Assembly: GCA_038147195.1 (NCBI GenBank) | Contig: JAYQTB010000004.1 | Location: 806,001-870,000, forward strand | DNA length: 64,000 bases | Direction: 5' to 3' | DNA from: Eutrophocola salsuginis | Lineage (GTDB): Bacteria > Pseudomonadota > Gammaproteobacteria > Pseudomonadales > Pseudohongiellaceae | Shown: piece after piece, positions 1 through 9,517 of the stretch | How the letters are laid out: each line of letters starts with the position of its first letter | Position numbering within the stretch: the first letter of the stretch is position 1 | Notes under the pieces: model-generated | The model's input: only the letters and a program-made list of their open reading frames with translations | What the model was told of the DNA's origin: nothing | The model's database searches: none | Position numbers and translations under genes: made by a program

Positions 1-137
1 GTATAGCGCTCGTGGTGAATCGTGCTGCGGGACTCACGGAGGATGTCATCTCATTCGCCGATATCGCCACGACACTTGATAGAGGTATTGAGACCATACG
101 CCGGTTGTTGCAGGCGGCGCTCCCGAAACTGCCTTAA
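1..137 (+). CDS. S-methyl-5'-thioinosine / purine nucleoside phosphorylase, 3' end only
   Basis: Only the last 45 codons are in the window, ending at TAA 135-137. The visible tail has an ALVVNRAAG stretch followed by a helix that ends the protein. This matches what I recall of the C-terminus of the MTAP/MTIP branch of purine nucleoside phosphorylases, which split methylthioinosine or purine nucleosides with phosphate. Context agrees: in Pseudomonas aeruginosa the MTIP gene (PA3004) lies beside csiV-mfd. Here it converges on csiV with 6 bases between the stops. The active-site part is outside the window, so substrate specificity cannot be judged. Confidence 0.65.
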   Translation, partial: IALVVNRAAGLTEDVISFADIATTLDRGIETIRRLLQAALPKLP

Positions 138-143
138 GGTAGT

Positions 144-1025
144 TCACTCAAACGAAAATTCAACCGGTCGTGGCAACTCGTAGGGTCGGATCTGCACCAG
201 CATGCCCATATCCGGGTGATCGATATAGTGCAACTCGTTGCTGATCATAGGGCGGACCTCGTTCATGTAGCCAAGCCTGATAACGGGCGTGTTCAGTGTG
301 AGGGAACTGTCTCCTGACTGGAAAGGCGGCTCGGGCAACAGCCAGGGTGTTTTGCTGGCAGCGGCTGCAGGAATGGCGGAAAAAGTAGCCTTCCACAAGT
401 TGGTTTCCACATCCACGCGATTGACATTGAAACTGAAGCGCAGGCTACCCTCGAGCTCATGGTGCAGACCATACTGGTTGCCGCCTGCGACTAAGATGGC
501 CGTTGCCTTAACACGGTTCAGCACCGGCTGACGCCAGACGGCATGGTAAAGCAGTCGATGATCGGGAGAGTTGTCGATGCGTTGGTTGTAACGGATGAAT
601 CCTGCTGCATCACTGCCCAGCGCAATGAAGGGCTCACGCCGGAAATCGGTCATCCTGTAATTGCTGCCTTGGGGTGCAGGTTCCGGTCCGATCATGACGG
701 GCTCGTCAATAATCTCGGTAAGCAGTCCGACTTCGGCCGGAAAGGACGCATCAAGGGCTTCCTGATCCAGTTCTGCCTCGTCATCGTCGAAGTTCACGAG
801 GAAACTGTTAATGGCAGGTTCCAGTTGCAGGATGGGTTGCGGATAAGCGAGCGGGGTTTTATCCGGCATGACCAGCTCGGGACTGGTGTCCGCATTCTCA
901 TTACTGAAGATGCTGACCTCTATTTCGTACCAGCGGTTGCCGTCGTAACTGAAAGTTTGGGCAACGGCACCAGATGTAGCCAGGCAGGTTGCCAGTAGGA
1001 TCGGACGCAGAGCGGGATTCGACAT
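144..1025 (-). CDS. csiV: CsiV-like periplasmic protein
   Basis: The protein has 293 residues with a Sec signal peptide (hydrophobic residues 7-22, likely cut after AVA-Q) and then the WYEIEVSIF motif that opens CsiV-family proteins. CsiV is described as a periplasmic peptidoglycan-binding protein; its molecular role is poorly known. It starts 4 bases after the mfd stop on the same strand, so it is probably translated from the mfd transcript. The same mfd-csiV pairing occurs in Pseudomonas. The body has no other motif I recognise and no membrane segment beyond the signal peptide. Confidence 0.75.
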   Translation of the reverse strand: MSNPALRPILLATCLATSGAVAQTFSYDGNRWYEIEVSIFSNENADTSPELVMPDKTPLAYPQPILQLEPAINSFLVNFDDDEAELDQEALDASFPAEVGLLTEIIDEPVMIGPEPAPQGSNYRMTDFRREPFIALGSDAAGFIRYNQRIDNSPDHRLLYHAVWRQPVLNRVKATAILVAGGNQYGLHHELEGSLRFSFNVNRVDVETNLWKATFSAIPAAAASKTPWLLPEPPFQSGDSSLTLNTPVIRLGYMNEVRPMISNELHYIDHPDMGMLVQIRPYELPRPVEFSFE

Positions 1026-1029
1026 GCCG

Positions 1030-4000
1030 TCAGGCTACCTGAAGCGTCCCGGGAGTTAAAGCGCCGAGCACGTCGCGGACAAAGTCGAGGCGCTCCCGCG
1101 TTTCTGCTAATTCGTGGCGAAATTTCAGTTCGGTGGCGCTGCCCAGTGAAAACACCTGGGGTTGTTCCTGCACAAGCCTCACTACGGCATAGGGTTCGAC
1201 AGCGGTATCGGTATCAAAGATTACTTTGCCTAAACGTGCATTGGCCTCCACCTTCCGAATACCAAGCCCCTGCGCAATCAGTTTCAGTTGCGTGACCTCG
1301 AACAGCAGTTTCGTGGGCTCGGGCAAAAGACCAAAACGATCGATCATCTCCACCTTCAGGTCATCCAGTTCATGCCTGCTGCCGGCATTCGCGATGCGCT
1401 TGTACATCATCAGGCGTGTATGCACATCGGGCAGGTAATCTTCGCGGATAAGGGCGGGAATATGAAGGTTGATCTCTGAACCTGTATGGATCGGGCGGTT
1501 TAGGTCGGGGTGTTTGCCCTGCTTCATGAGCTTGACGGTATGCTCGAGCATTTCGCTGTACAGTGTAAAGCCGATGGTCTGGATGTGGCCGCTCTGTTCA
1601 TCACCGAGCAGTTCGCCCGCGCCTCGGATTTCCAGGTCATGGCTGGCTAGTACGAAGCCAGCTCCAAGCGTGTCCGCGGCACCTATGGCATCAATCCGCT
1701 TGAGCGCATCCGCGTTCATGGATTTCGGATTGGGTGTCAGGAGGTAGGCATAAGCCTGGTGATGGGAGCGTCCAACGCGACCACGCAACTGGTGCAACTG
1801 AGCCAGGCCGAACTTATCCGCGCGTTCGACGATGATAGTGTTGGCGGTCGGAATATCGATTCCGGTCTCGATGATGGTGGAGCAGACCAGTACGTTGTAA
1901 CGTCTGTGGTAGAAATCCGACATGACCTTTTCAAGTCGGCTTTCCCGCAACTGGCCGTGTCCAATACAGACGCGCGCCTCGGGCACAAGTTTACGTATCT
2001 CATCCGCGGCATTCTCGATGGTCTTCACCTCGTTGTGCAGGTAAAACACCTGGCCACCTCGCAGAAGCTCTCGTTGTATGGCTTCACGGATGAGTGCGGG
2101 CGAAGACTGCCGGACGAAGGTCTTGATCGACAGGCGCCGGGCAGGCGGCGTGGCGATGATGGACAGGTCGCGGATTCCCGACATCGCCATGTTTAGTGTG
2201 CGCGGGATGGGTGTTGCCGTCAGTGTTAGGATATCGACGTTGGCGCGCAGTGACTTCAGGCGTTCCTTCTGGCGCACGCCGAAGCGGTGCTCCTCGTCGA
2301 TGATGAGTAATCCCAGGCTCTTGTATTTCACGTCCGCCTGCAGCAGCTTGTGTGTACCGATTACGATATCGATCTTGCCCTCGGCAAGTTGTGCCATGTT
2401 CGCGTTGTGTTGTTTGCCGGACACGAACCGAGACATCAGGGCGATGTTCACCGGCCAGTCGGCGAAACGGTTCTTGAAATTGTCGTAATGCTGCTGGGCT
2501 AGCAGAGTGGTCGGTACCAAAATGGCCACCTGTGTATTGTTGCTGACCGCAATGAAGGCGGCGCGCAGGGCCACCTCGGTCTTGCCGAAGCCGACATCGC
2601 CACACACCAGTCTGTCCATGGACTTTTCCTGCTGCAGGTCGGCGAGCACTTCATTGATGGTTTCCTGCTGGTCCTCGGTCTCCTCGAACGGAAAATCTTT
2701 CACGAACAAACGGTAGTCGTCTTCCGGCAACCTAAACTGCATGCCTTTCTGGGCCTCACGGCGAGCATAGACATCAAGTAATTCGGCGGCAACGTCGATG
2801 ATCTTTTCTGCGGCCTTGCGCTTAGCCTTTTCCCACTGGTCGCTGCCGAGCTTGTTAAGTGGTGCATGGTCGGCGTCGGCACCACTGTAACGGTTAATAA
2901 GGTGCAGTGAGGATACCGGGACATAAAGCTTTGCCGCATCGGCGTATTCCAGTACCAGGAACTCGGTGAGTTGACCCTCGACATCGAAGGTCTGTAAGCC
3001 CTTGTAGCGACCGATGCCGTGATCGATGTGCACGACCGGCGCATCGAGGTGCAGCTCGGTTAGGCTCTTGATGATGAAGTCGGTGTTATCCGTGAACTTG
3101 CCACGCCGGCGAGGCTGGCTTACATGATCGGCAAAGAGCTGGCTTTCCGTGATCAACACCATATTCGGTGATTCCAGCCAGAGTCCCGATTCGATTGGTG
3201 CCACGGTAATGGCCAGCAGCGGACGGGTTTCCGTAAAGACTTGCCAGTCATCTACCGCCTGCAGTCGAATGCCTGCGCCAGCGAGCAGGTCGATCAGAGC
3301 TTCCCGGCGCCCGGGCGAGTCGGCACAGAACAGGACAGGTGTTGTACGCACCTGGTCGAGAAAACGCTGCAGATTGTCCAGCGGGTTGTCACGCCGGTGT
3401 TCCACGTCCAGTTCGGGAAGGTTTTTTGTGGGCAGGTGAGCCTGGTCAGTTTGGCTCTGGACCGCGGCCAGGTTGATCTGGGGATAATCATTGATCGCTG
3501 CAAAAAAACTGTCGGTTTGCATGAACAATTCCTCAGGTGGCAGGAGCGGACGCTCAGGATCTACTTTCCTGTCCTCGTAGCGCAGGCGAATATCGTGCCA
3601 AAACAGGTCGGCAGCATCGGCCACGTGGCCGACGGTAAAGAAGGTAGTATTTGCGGGCAGGTAGTCGAATAGGGTGCTCAGGCCCTCAAAAAACAACGGC
3701 AGATAGTACTCGATGCCAGCGACAGCGACACCACGGGTAATGTCTTCGTACAACGGGCATTTGCGAACGTCGATATCGAACTTTTCGCGGAAGTTCTGCC
3801 GGAAGGTGGTGATGCCAACCTCGGTCAGCGGAAATTCCTTACCGGGCAACAGGTCAACACTGCTGATGGTATCGCGGGACAATTGGGTTTCTGCATCGAA
3901 ATAACGCAGGCTTTCGATCTCCTCATCGAACAATTCGATGCGTACCGGTTGCGTCCCACCCATTGGAAAGATATCCATGATGGAGCCACGCACGGCGAAC

Positions 4001-4494
4001 TCACCATGCTCGTTCACCGATTCCACGCACAGGTAGCCGGCTGCTTCCAGGTCCCGGCGCATTTTCGCCATGTCCAGTTGCTGACCCACTGCCAGACTCA
4101 GGCTCATGCCGCGGATATAGTTTGAGGGAACCAGCCGATGCAGCAGGGTGCTGACGGGAATGATCAGGATGGCGTCCCGGGTGCCAGGTAGTTCCGACAG
4201 TGTGGTCAGGCGACGTGAAATGATGTCCTGATGTGGTGAAAAATTGTCGTAGGGCAGGATTTCCCAGTCCGGAAATTCCATAAGGGTAATGCCCTGGTTG
4301 CTGAAAAAGGCTGTTTCCGTCTGCAGGCGTTCGGCCTGATGGCTACTCTCGGTGACGACAACGGTGAGCCCGCCATGCTGGCGCGTGTAATTGGCCAGCA
4401 GGAGACTGGCGCCGGACCCTGCCACACCGTACCAGCGCCGGCGGTCACCGGGCTCGATGATTCGGGGCAGGTTATTGAGTTGTAGTGTATTCAT
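1030..4494 (-). CDS. mfd: Transcription-repair coupling factor Mfd
   Basis: The protein has 1154 residues, close to the usual 1150. Mfd is a DNA translocase that pushes stalled RNA polymerase off damaged DNA and recruits UvrA. In order I see the UvrB-like N-terminal half, the RNA-polymerase-interacting region near 480-545, and the RecG-like motor with Walker A (GDVGFGKTEVA, about residue 633) and the DEEHRFG box (about 735). The Gln/Arg-rich motif VI (QLRGRVGRSHH) and the C-terminal TRCF domain follow. The start ATG at 4494 has no clear Shine-Dalgarno sequence. It is divergent from gap and leads a two-gene unit with csiV. The UvrC partner of nucleotide excision repair is encoded at 35.1 kb. 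Confidence 0.97.
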   Translation of the reverse strand: MNTLQLNNLPRIIEPGDRRRWYGVAGSGASLLLANYTRQHGGLTVVVTESSHQAERLQTETAFFSNQGITLMEFPDWEILPYDNFSPHQDIISRRLTTLSELPGTRDAILIIPVSTLLHRLVPSNYIRGMSLSLAVGQQLDMAKMRRDLEAAGYLCVESVNEHGEFAVRGSIMDIFPMGGTQPVRIELFDEEIESLRYFDAETQLSRDTISSVDLLPGKEFPLTEVGITTFRQNFREKFDIDVRKCPLYEDITRGVAVAGIEYYLPLFFEGLSTLFDYLPANTTFFTVGHVADAADLFWHDIRLRYEDRKVDPERPLLPPEELFMQTDSFFAAINDYPQINLAAVQSQTDQAHLPTKNLPELDVEHRRDNPLDNLQRFLDQVRTTPVLFCADSPGRREALIDLLAGAGIRLQAVDDWQVFTETRPLLAITVAPIESGLWLESPNMVLITESQLFADHVSQPRRRGKFTDNTDFIIKSLTELHLDAPVVHIDHGIGRYKGLQTFDVEGQLTEFLVLEYADAAKLYVPVSSLHLINRYSGADADHAPLNKLGSDQWEKAKRKAAEKIIDVAAELLDVYARREAQKGMQFRLPEDDYRLFVKDFPFEETEDQQETINEVLADLQQEKSMDRLVCGDVGFGKTEVALRAAFIAVSNNTQVAILVPTTLLAQQHYDNFKNRFADWPVNIALMSRFVSGKQHNANMAQLAEGKIDIVIGTHKLLQADVKYKSLGLLIIDEEHRFGVRQKERLKSLRANVDILTLTATPIPRTLNMAMSGIRDLSIIATPPARRLSIKTFVRQSSPALIREAIQRELLRGGQVFYLHNEVKTIENAADEIRKLVPEARVCIGHGQLRESRLEKVMSDFYHRRYNVLVCSTIIETGIDIPTANTIIVERADKFGLAQLHQLRGRVGRSHHQAYAYLLTPNPKSMNADALKRIDAIGAADTLGAGFVLASHDLEIRGAGELLGDEQSGHIQTIGFTLYSEMLEHTVKLMKQGKHPDLNRPIHTGSEINLHIPALIREDYLPDVHTRLMMYKRIANAGSRHELDDLKVEMIDRFGLLPEPTKLLFEVTQLKLIAQGLGIRKVEANARLGKVIFDTDTAVEPYAVVRLVQEQPQVFSLGSATELKFRHELAETRERLDFVRDVLGALTPGTLQVA

Positions 4495-4673
4495 TAATGG
4501 TGGGTTTGAGTGAGCCCGGGACTGGGTTTTCGGATTTCCTGTTACAGCCTTGTCGAATCGGATTCAAGCACCGGGGATAGACGGTCATGAATCGCTTTGA
4601 CGTGGACTTCTAAGAGACATCCTTGGATAATACGCGCCTTCTCGAAAACCGTAATTTTACAGGAATTTATAAC

Positions 4674-6146
4674 GTGGAACGACCGAGTGTAGACGACTAT
4701 TTTGGAGACTGGAAAGCCAGGGAAGCGCTTGCCCAAGAAATTTTGCCTATCATTGGAAAACTGGAGAACGAGAAGGGTGTCCAGATATTTCTTTATGGCA
4801 GAACCCTGAACAACCGCTCTGTCGCCAATATCATGAAATCCCATCGTCGCGTTCGCGAGGTTGCCCGTAACGAACTATCTGAATTCGAAAGCAGTATGGT
4901 CCTGAAATCCATCGCTAAACTGGATTTGTGTGCCTGCCAGATTGATCTCGGCAAACTGACCGTCAAGTACATGGAAGCCTTAGAGGAAGATCCCAAGGTG
5001 GACCTCGACGCCCTGGTCGCGGGCGAGCTGGCCCACCTGATCGGGATTAACCACAAACCCATCGACAAACCGACTGATGTCATCCTCTACGGATTTGGTC
5101 GTATCGGCCGCCTGGTGGCCCGTCTGCTGCTGGAGCAGACAGGCAACGGCCAGGTCATGCGCTTGCGCGCCGTGGTCGTCAGGAAGGGAGGTGACGGCGA
5201 TCTCATAAAACGCGTCAATCTGCTTCGCAACGACTCCGTTCACGGCACCTTCTCGGGTACCGTCCGCGTGGAAGAGGAAAACAACCGCATTATCGCTAAC
5301 GGCAACGTCATTGATTTCATCTACGCTGACAGCCCGGACAGCATCGACTATACGCAGTACGGCATTGAGAGCGGCCTTGTCATCGACAACACCGGCCGCT
5401 GGCGCGATGCTGAAGGTCTCGGCCTGCACCTGAAATCAAAAGGTGTCAGCAAGGTCATGCTGACCGCGCCGGGCAAGGGTGACATGAAGAATATAGTCAT
5501 GGGCATCAACCACGGCACCATCACCCCTGACGACAAGATCATTTCAGCGGCTTCCTGCACCACTAACGCGATTGCGCCGGTGCTTAAGTTGATCCAAGAC
5601 AAGTACGGCATTGTTCACGGTCACGTGGAAACCGTGCATGCCTATACCAACGACCAGAACCTGATCGATAACTACCATAAGGCCGATCGTCGTGGGCGCA
5701 GTGCGCCATTGAACATGGTGCTGACTGAAACCGGCGCTGCCAAAGCGGTCTCCAAGGCTGTACCGGAACTCGAAGGCAAGCTGAGCGGTAACGCGGTGCG
5801 GGTACCTGTTGCCAACGTGTCCATCGCCATCCTCAATCTGACCCTCCTCACTAGCAGCAGCAAGGAAGAGATTAACGAATACCTACGCGAAATCGCACTG
5901 CACTCCCCCTTGCAGAACCAGATCGGCTACACCGAATCCCCGGATGCGGTGTCTAGCGATTTCATCGGCTCACGTGAGGCATGCACCGTGGACGCCAAGG
6001 CGACTATCGTGAACGGCAAGAACATGATCCTGTATCTCTGGTACGACAACGAGTTTGGTTACAGTGCCCAGGTGGTGCGCATGGTGAACATGATGGCTGG
6101 CGTACAGTACCTGTCCTATCCGGAAGATGAGTCCATGGCCTACTAA
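4674..6146 (+). CDS. gap: Glyceraldehyde-3-phosphate dehydrogenase, long form with N-terminal extension
   Basis: This is NAD(P)-dependent GAPDH, oxidising glyceraldehyde 3-phosphate to 1,3-bisphosphoglycerate or running in reverse. About 135 residues of helical extension precede the Rossmann motif (YGFGRIGRLVAR). The catalytic cysteine sits in SCTTNA at about residue 295. The length (490) fits the long GAPDH found beside mfd in Pseudomonas (PA3001), not the usual 330-residue enzyme. I chose GTG 4674 because AGGA lies 9 bases upstream and the protein then begins about 10 residues before the conserved W-REALA segment, as in Pseudomonas. A TTG at 4623 would add 17 residues, but a -10-like GATAAT at 4626-4631 falls inside that extension. 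Confidence 0.92.
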   Translation: MERPSVDDYFGDWKAREALAQEILPIIGKLENEKGVQIFLYGRTLNNRSVANIMKSHRRVREVARNELSEFESSMVLKSIAKLDLCACQIDLGKLTVKYMEALEEDPKVDLDALVAGELAHLIGINHKPIDKPTDVILYGFGRIGRLVARLLLEQTGNGQVMRLRAVVVRKGGDGDLIKRVNLLRNDSVHGTFSGTVRVEEENNRIIANGNVIDFIYADSPDSIDYTQYGIESGLVIDNTGRWRDAEGLGLHLKSKGVSKVMLTAPGKGDMKNIVMGINHGTITPDDKIISAASCTTNAIAPVLKLIQDKYGIVHGHVETVHAYTNDQNLIDNYHKADRRGRSAPLNMVLTETGAAKAVSKAVPELEGKLSGNAVRVPVANVSIAILNLTLLTSSSKEEINEYLREIALHSPLQNQIGYTESPDAVSSDFIGSREACTVDAKATIVNGKNMILYLWYDNEFGYSAQVVRMVNMMAGVQYLSYPEDESMAY

Positions 6147-6147
6147 C

Positions 6148-7221
6148 ATGCCACTCAGGCGCAGCGACAACGGTAAACTGTTGTTGCCGCTCCTGGCCCT
6201 TGGCGTGCTGCTCGCGGTGCTGGGCCTGCTGCTGAAGCATCCCTCGCTAGCTCCCGAACAAGGCGCTGGCGACGTCATGGAGCTTCTCGGTACGACAATG
6301 GGCACCCGTTACCGGGTGCTCGTACCGCAGGGCAGTGTCAGTCCACTTCAGGCTGAAGCACTCGGTCAGCAGATCAGTGCCAGGCTGGACTACCTGGATA
6401 CGGGCTTGTTTTCTACTTATACCCCCAATTCCCAGCTATCTCACATCAATCGCCTGGATCCGGGTCAGTCTATCCACGTTGCAGAAGAAATGGCTGCTGT
6501 GCTGGAAACTGCGTTCGCAATCTCGGCGGATTCGAACGGGGCTTTCGAAATCACGATAAAACCCCTGGTTGATCTTTGGGGTTTTGGTCCCGGGTTCACA
6601 TTCGGTTCAATTCCTGATCCCGACAGTATCACTTTCGCGCTTGCCGAAACGGGAATGGCGCGTTTCACGCTGGATTCCGCATCGGGCAGCGTGAGGAAGC
6701 TAGAAACCGTTACACTGGACCTGTCTGCCATCGCTAAAGGTTTTGCGGTCGATGATATTTCCGGCCTGTTGATCCGGGAAGGCATCACCGATTTCCTGGT
6801 CGAAATCGGCGGGGAAGTGCGCCTGGGCGGATCGAGACCCGGTGGTGATCCCTGGCAGGTGGGCATCGAGAGTCCCGTGCCAGGAGAGGCGGGCCTGTTC
6901 CAGGCGTTGTCCACCGGTAATGAAAGCCTGGCCATCGCCACCTCCGGCAATTACCGGAACTACTTTGATATTGATGGTGTACGTTATTCCCATACCCTCG
7001 ACCCACTCACCGGTTGGCCCGTCACCAATGACCTGGTGTCCGTTACAGTCATCACCGACTCCGCCATGGAAGCCGATGCCTGGGCGACGGCAATGACTGT
7101 CCTGGGGATAGAAGCGGGCATGAAACGGGCAAATGAATTACAATTGGCCGTCTACTTCATTGTTGACGGCGCCAGTGGTTTCAACGCGCTTCATTCGGTC
7201 GCATTCAACCGCTTTCTGTAA
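6148..7221 (+). CDS. apbE: FAD:protein FMN transferase ApbE
   Basis: ApbE attaches FMN covalently to Thr/Ser of target proteins in the periplasm, classically NqrB/NqrC or RnfG. The 357-residue product has an N-terminal membrane anchor (about residues 12-30), the MGTRYRV motif, the LSAIAKGFAVD segment and an EIGGEVR motif, all typical of the family. ATG 6148 follows the gap stop by one base. An ATG at 6127 would overlap gap by 20 bases and has no spaced ribosome site. In Pseudomonas apbE belongs to the nqr operon; no nqr gene is present here, so its substrate must be encoded elsewhere. Confidence 0.9.
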   Translation: MPLRRSDNGKLLLPLLALGVLLAVLGLLLKHPSLAPEQGAGDVMELLGTTMGTRYRVLVPQGSVSPLQAEALGQQISARLDYLDTGLFSTYTPNSQLSHINRLDPGQSIHVAEEMAAVLETAFAISADSNGAFEITIKPLVDLWGFGPGFTFGSIPDPDSITFALAETGMARFTLDSASGSVRKLETVTLDLSAIAKGFAVDDISGLLIREGITDFLVEIGGEVRLGGSRPGGDPWQVGIESPVPGEAGLFQALSTGNESLAIATSGNYRNYFDIDGVRYSHTLDPLTGWPVTNDLVSVTVITDSAMEADAWATAMTVLGIEAGMKRANELQLAVYFIVDGASGFNALHSVAFNRFL

Positions 7222-7252
7222 CCTGTCCGGCATTTCCGCCTGAGGATCATTA

Positions 7253-8671
7253 ATGGTCAAAGCAAAGACCACCCGCAGCAAGCCTCGGGATGCCTTCGAT
7301 CTGATTGTCATTGGCAGCGGGCCGGCTGGCGAGGCTGCGGCCATGAATGCCTCTAAAAACGGCAAGAAGGTCGCCGTAATCAGCGACAAAGACAGGCCGG
7401 GCGGTAACTGCACATACCTGGGCACGATTCCCTCGAAGGCTATCCGTTATTCCGTAAAGCAGGTCATTCATTTCCACACCAACCCCCTGCTCAGGGAGCT
7501 CGGCGACTTGAAAAAGCTGACCTTCCCTTTGGCTCTCCAGCAGGCGAAACGCGTCATGTACGAGCAGGGCAAGTCCCGCAGTGATGTCTATGAACGCAAC
7601 AATGTGCAGATATTCAACGGCACGGCACAATTTATCGATAAAAACCACATCCAGGTCGAGATTGGAAAAAGTAAAACCGTCCTCAAGTCGAAGAATTTCA
7701 TCATAGCCACCGGTTCAAGGCCATACCGGCCCGAGGAAGTGAACTTCGACCATGCCTGCGTCTTCGATAGTGATACGATCCTGCAGCTGAAACACCAGCC
7801 CCGCAAGGTCACCATCTACGGCGCGGGCGTCATCGGCTGTGAATACGCTTCCATGCTGGCCGGCATGAAGATGAAGGTGGAACTGATAAACCCGGCCGAA
7901 TCACTGCTGTCCTACCTAGATACCGAAATCACGGATGCCCTGAGTTATCACCTGCAGAACATGGGTGTGCGAATTCGTCACCAAGAGTATTTCAAGAAGC
8001 TGGAATACCACAAGGATCACGTGGTTACCTACCTGGAATCCGGCAAGAAGATCAAGAGCGACATTCTGCTGTGGGCCAATGGCCGTACGGGTAACACTGA
8101 CCGCCTTAATCTGGCTGCTGTCGGCTTGGAAGCCGACAGCCGGGGGCGCGTGGCCGTGGACAATAAATACCAGACCGCCGTGTCTAATATCTCGGCCGCC
8201 GGCGACGTCATCGGCTGGCCATCACTAGCCAGTGCCGCCTATGACCAGGGCAGGGCGGCCTGCAATGCCATTCTCAACCCCGGGGAATTCCATTACGTTA
8301 ACGATGTCGCGACCGGTATCTATACAATTCCGGAGATCAGCACCGTGGGCTACACCGAGCAGGAATTGACAGAAAAGAAGATCCCTTACGAGGTCGGCAA
8401 GGCCTTCTTTCGCAATATCGCCCGCGCCCAGATTACCGGTGACGAGGTGGGTATGCTCAAGATCATCTTTCACTTTGACACGCTGGAAATCCTCGGCATC
8501 CACTGCTTCGGTGACCAGGCCTCGGAGATCGTCCACATCGGGCAGGCCATCATGAACCAGCGCGGCAAGGCCAATAACCTGAAATATTTCATCAACACGA
8601 CATTCAACTACCCGACCATGGCGGAGGCCTACAAAGTCGCTGCGTTAAATGGCATAAACAGATTATTCTAA
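7253..8671 (+). CDS. sthA: Soluble pyridine nucleotide transhydrogenase SthA
   Basis: This is a flavoprotein that equilibrates NADPH/NAD+ with NADP+/NADH in the cytoplasm. It has 472 residues, close to the 466 of E. coli SthA. The FAD-binding GSGPAGEAAA is near residue 21, and GGNCTYLGTIPSKA sits in the disulfide region. Only one cysteine is present there, as expected for SthA and unlike lipoamide dehydrogenase, which has two. A second Rossmann motif (YGAGVIGCEYA) is near residue 190, followed by the dimerisation domain. It lies 31 bases after apbE. The order gap-(nqr)-apbE-sth is that of Pseudomonas without nqr. Confidence 0.93.
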   Translation: MVKAKTTRSKPRDAFDLIVIGSGPAGEAAAMNASKNGKKVAVISDKDRPGGNCTYLGTIPSKAIRYSVKQVIHFHTNPLLRELGDLKKLTFPLALQQAKRVMYEQGKSRSDVYERNNVQIFNGTAQFIDKNHIQVEIGKSKTVLKSKNFIIATGSRPYRPEEVNFDHACVFDSDTILQLKHQPRKVTIYGAGVIGCEYASMLAGMKMKVELINPAESLLSYLDTEITDALSYHLQNMGVRIRHQEYFKKLEYHKDHVVTYLESGKKIKSDILLWANGRTGNTDRLNLAAVGLEADSRGRVAVDNKYQTAVSNISAAGDVIGWPSLASAAYDQGRAACNAILNPGEFHYVNDVATGIYTIPEISTVGYTEQELTEKKIPYEVGKAFFRNIARAQITGDEVGMLKIIFHFDTLEILGIHCFGDQASEIVHIGQAIMNQRGKANNLKYFINTTFNYPTMAEAYKVAALNGINRLF

Positions 8672-9040
8672 TCAAAACACAGTGGTGCTGAAGCCAAGTA
8701 AACAAGAACCGTTCCCGTTTGGGGAAATTCCTCTGAACCCCTTGATTTAAGCGGGTATTACGGGAAAAAACACTTGAATGAAAATCGCTGAAAGTGTAAA
8801 TTGGCACTCCGCTTGAAGCAGTGAAATTTTTGCCTTTTTATAGGCTTTTTAAAAGAATTTTCCTGCCCGCATTAATGCCTGTCCCCGACAGGACATTACT
8901 GATAGAGAAGCACTGCACAGGGACCGGTCTACTGGCCGGCACCGATGTCCAGAACGACACACCATTAAGACAGAGGTAACAGGCTAGTGAGCTGTTAACC
9001 GCTTTGTATACAAGGTGCAAACAAGACAAGGTTGGCAGGT
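8672..9040. other. Intergenic region between sthA and nuoA; probable nuo leader
   Basis: No credible gene is present. A weak hairpin (GCCT 8832-8835 with AGGC 8842-8845) is followed by five T and may end sthA transcription. The rest should hold the nuo promoter and 5' leader, but I see no convincing -35/-10 pair. Confidence 0.4.
8832..8850 (+). terminator. Weak possible terminator after sthA
   Basis: A 4-bp stem, GCCT/AGGC, with a 6-base T/A loop is followed directly by TTTTT. The stem is short and lies 160 bases past the sthA stop, so this is only a candidate. Confidence 0.3.
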
Positions 9041-9517
9041 TTGAATATCGATTTATTTCCCTTGGTAGTATACGGCAGCATTGTCGTGGCCGCGATCATC
9101 AGCCTTCTGGTTGCCTCCGCACTGCTCGGACAGAAGCGCAACGACCATGCCACCCAGGATGTCTACGAGTCTGGCGTGGTACCCACCGGTTCCCCCAATA
9201 TCAAAATCAACGTTCCGTTCTACCTGACAGCTATCCTATTCATCATCTTCGACCTGGAAGCGGTATTCCTGTTTGCCTGGGCCATTTCCATACGCGAGGC
9301 CGGCTGGGTCGGTTTCATCGAAGTGTCCATCTTCATTGCCATTCTTATCGCCGGCCTGATCTACCTATGGCGCAGTGGCGCTCTGGAATGGCGCACGGCC
9401 CGCCAGCAGCATGACCTGCAAGCTATGAAAGGAGAGGGCGGTGTTGTGAATATCAGGAACGGTCGAAAAATTACCGAAGAAGCCAAGGCAGACCATGGCC
9501 CCGGAGGTCACCACTAA
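9041..9517 (+). CDS. nuoA: NADH-quinone oxidoreductase subunit A (NuoA)
   Basis: First gene of a 13-gene complex I operon. NuoA is a small membrane subunit with three helices beside NuoH/NuoJ/NuoK at the quinone entry. The conserved loop (DVYESGVVPTG) after helix 1 and FLTAILFIIFDLEAVFL-like helix 2 are present. I prefer TTG 9041 because AAGG (9028-9031) is 9 bases upstream; a TTG at 9032 would add three residues but lacks a spaced site. The protein has a hydrophilic C-terminal tail of about 40 residues ending in Gly-His. The stop overlaps the nuoB ATG by one base (TAATG). Confidence 0.93.
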   Translation: MNIDLFPLVVYGSIVVAAIISLLVASALLGQKRNDHATQDVYESGVVPTGSPNIKINVPFYLTAILFIIFDLEAVFLFAWAISIREAGWVGFIEVSIFIAILIAGLIYLWRSGALEWRTARQQHDLQAMKGEGGVVNIRNGRKITEEAKADHGPGGHH

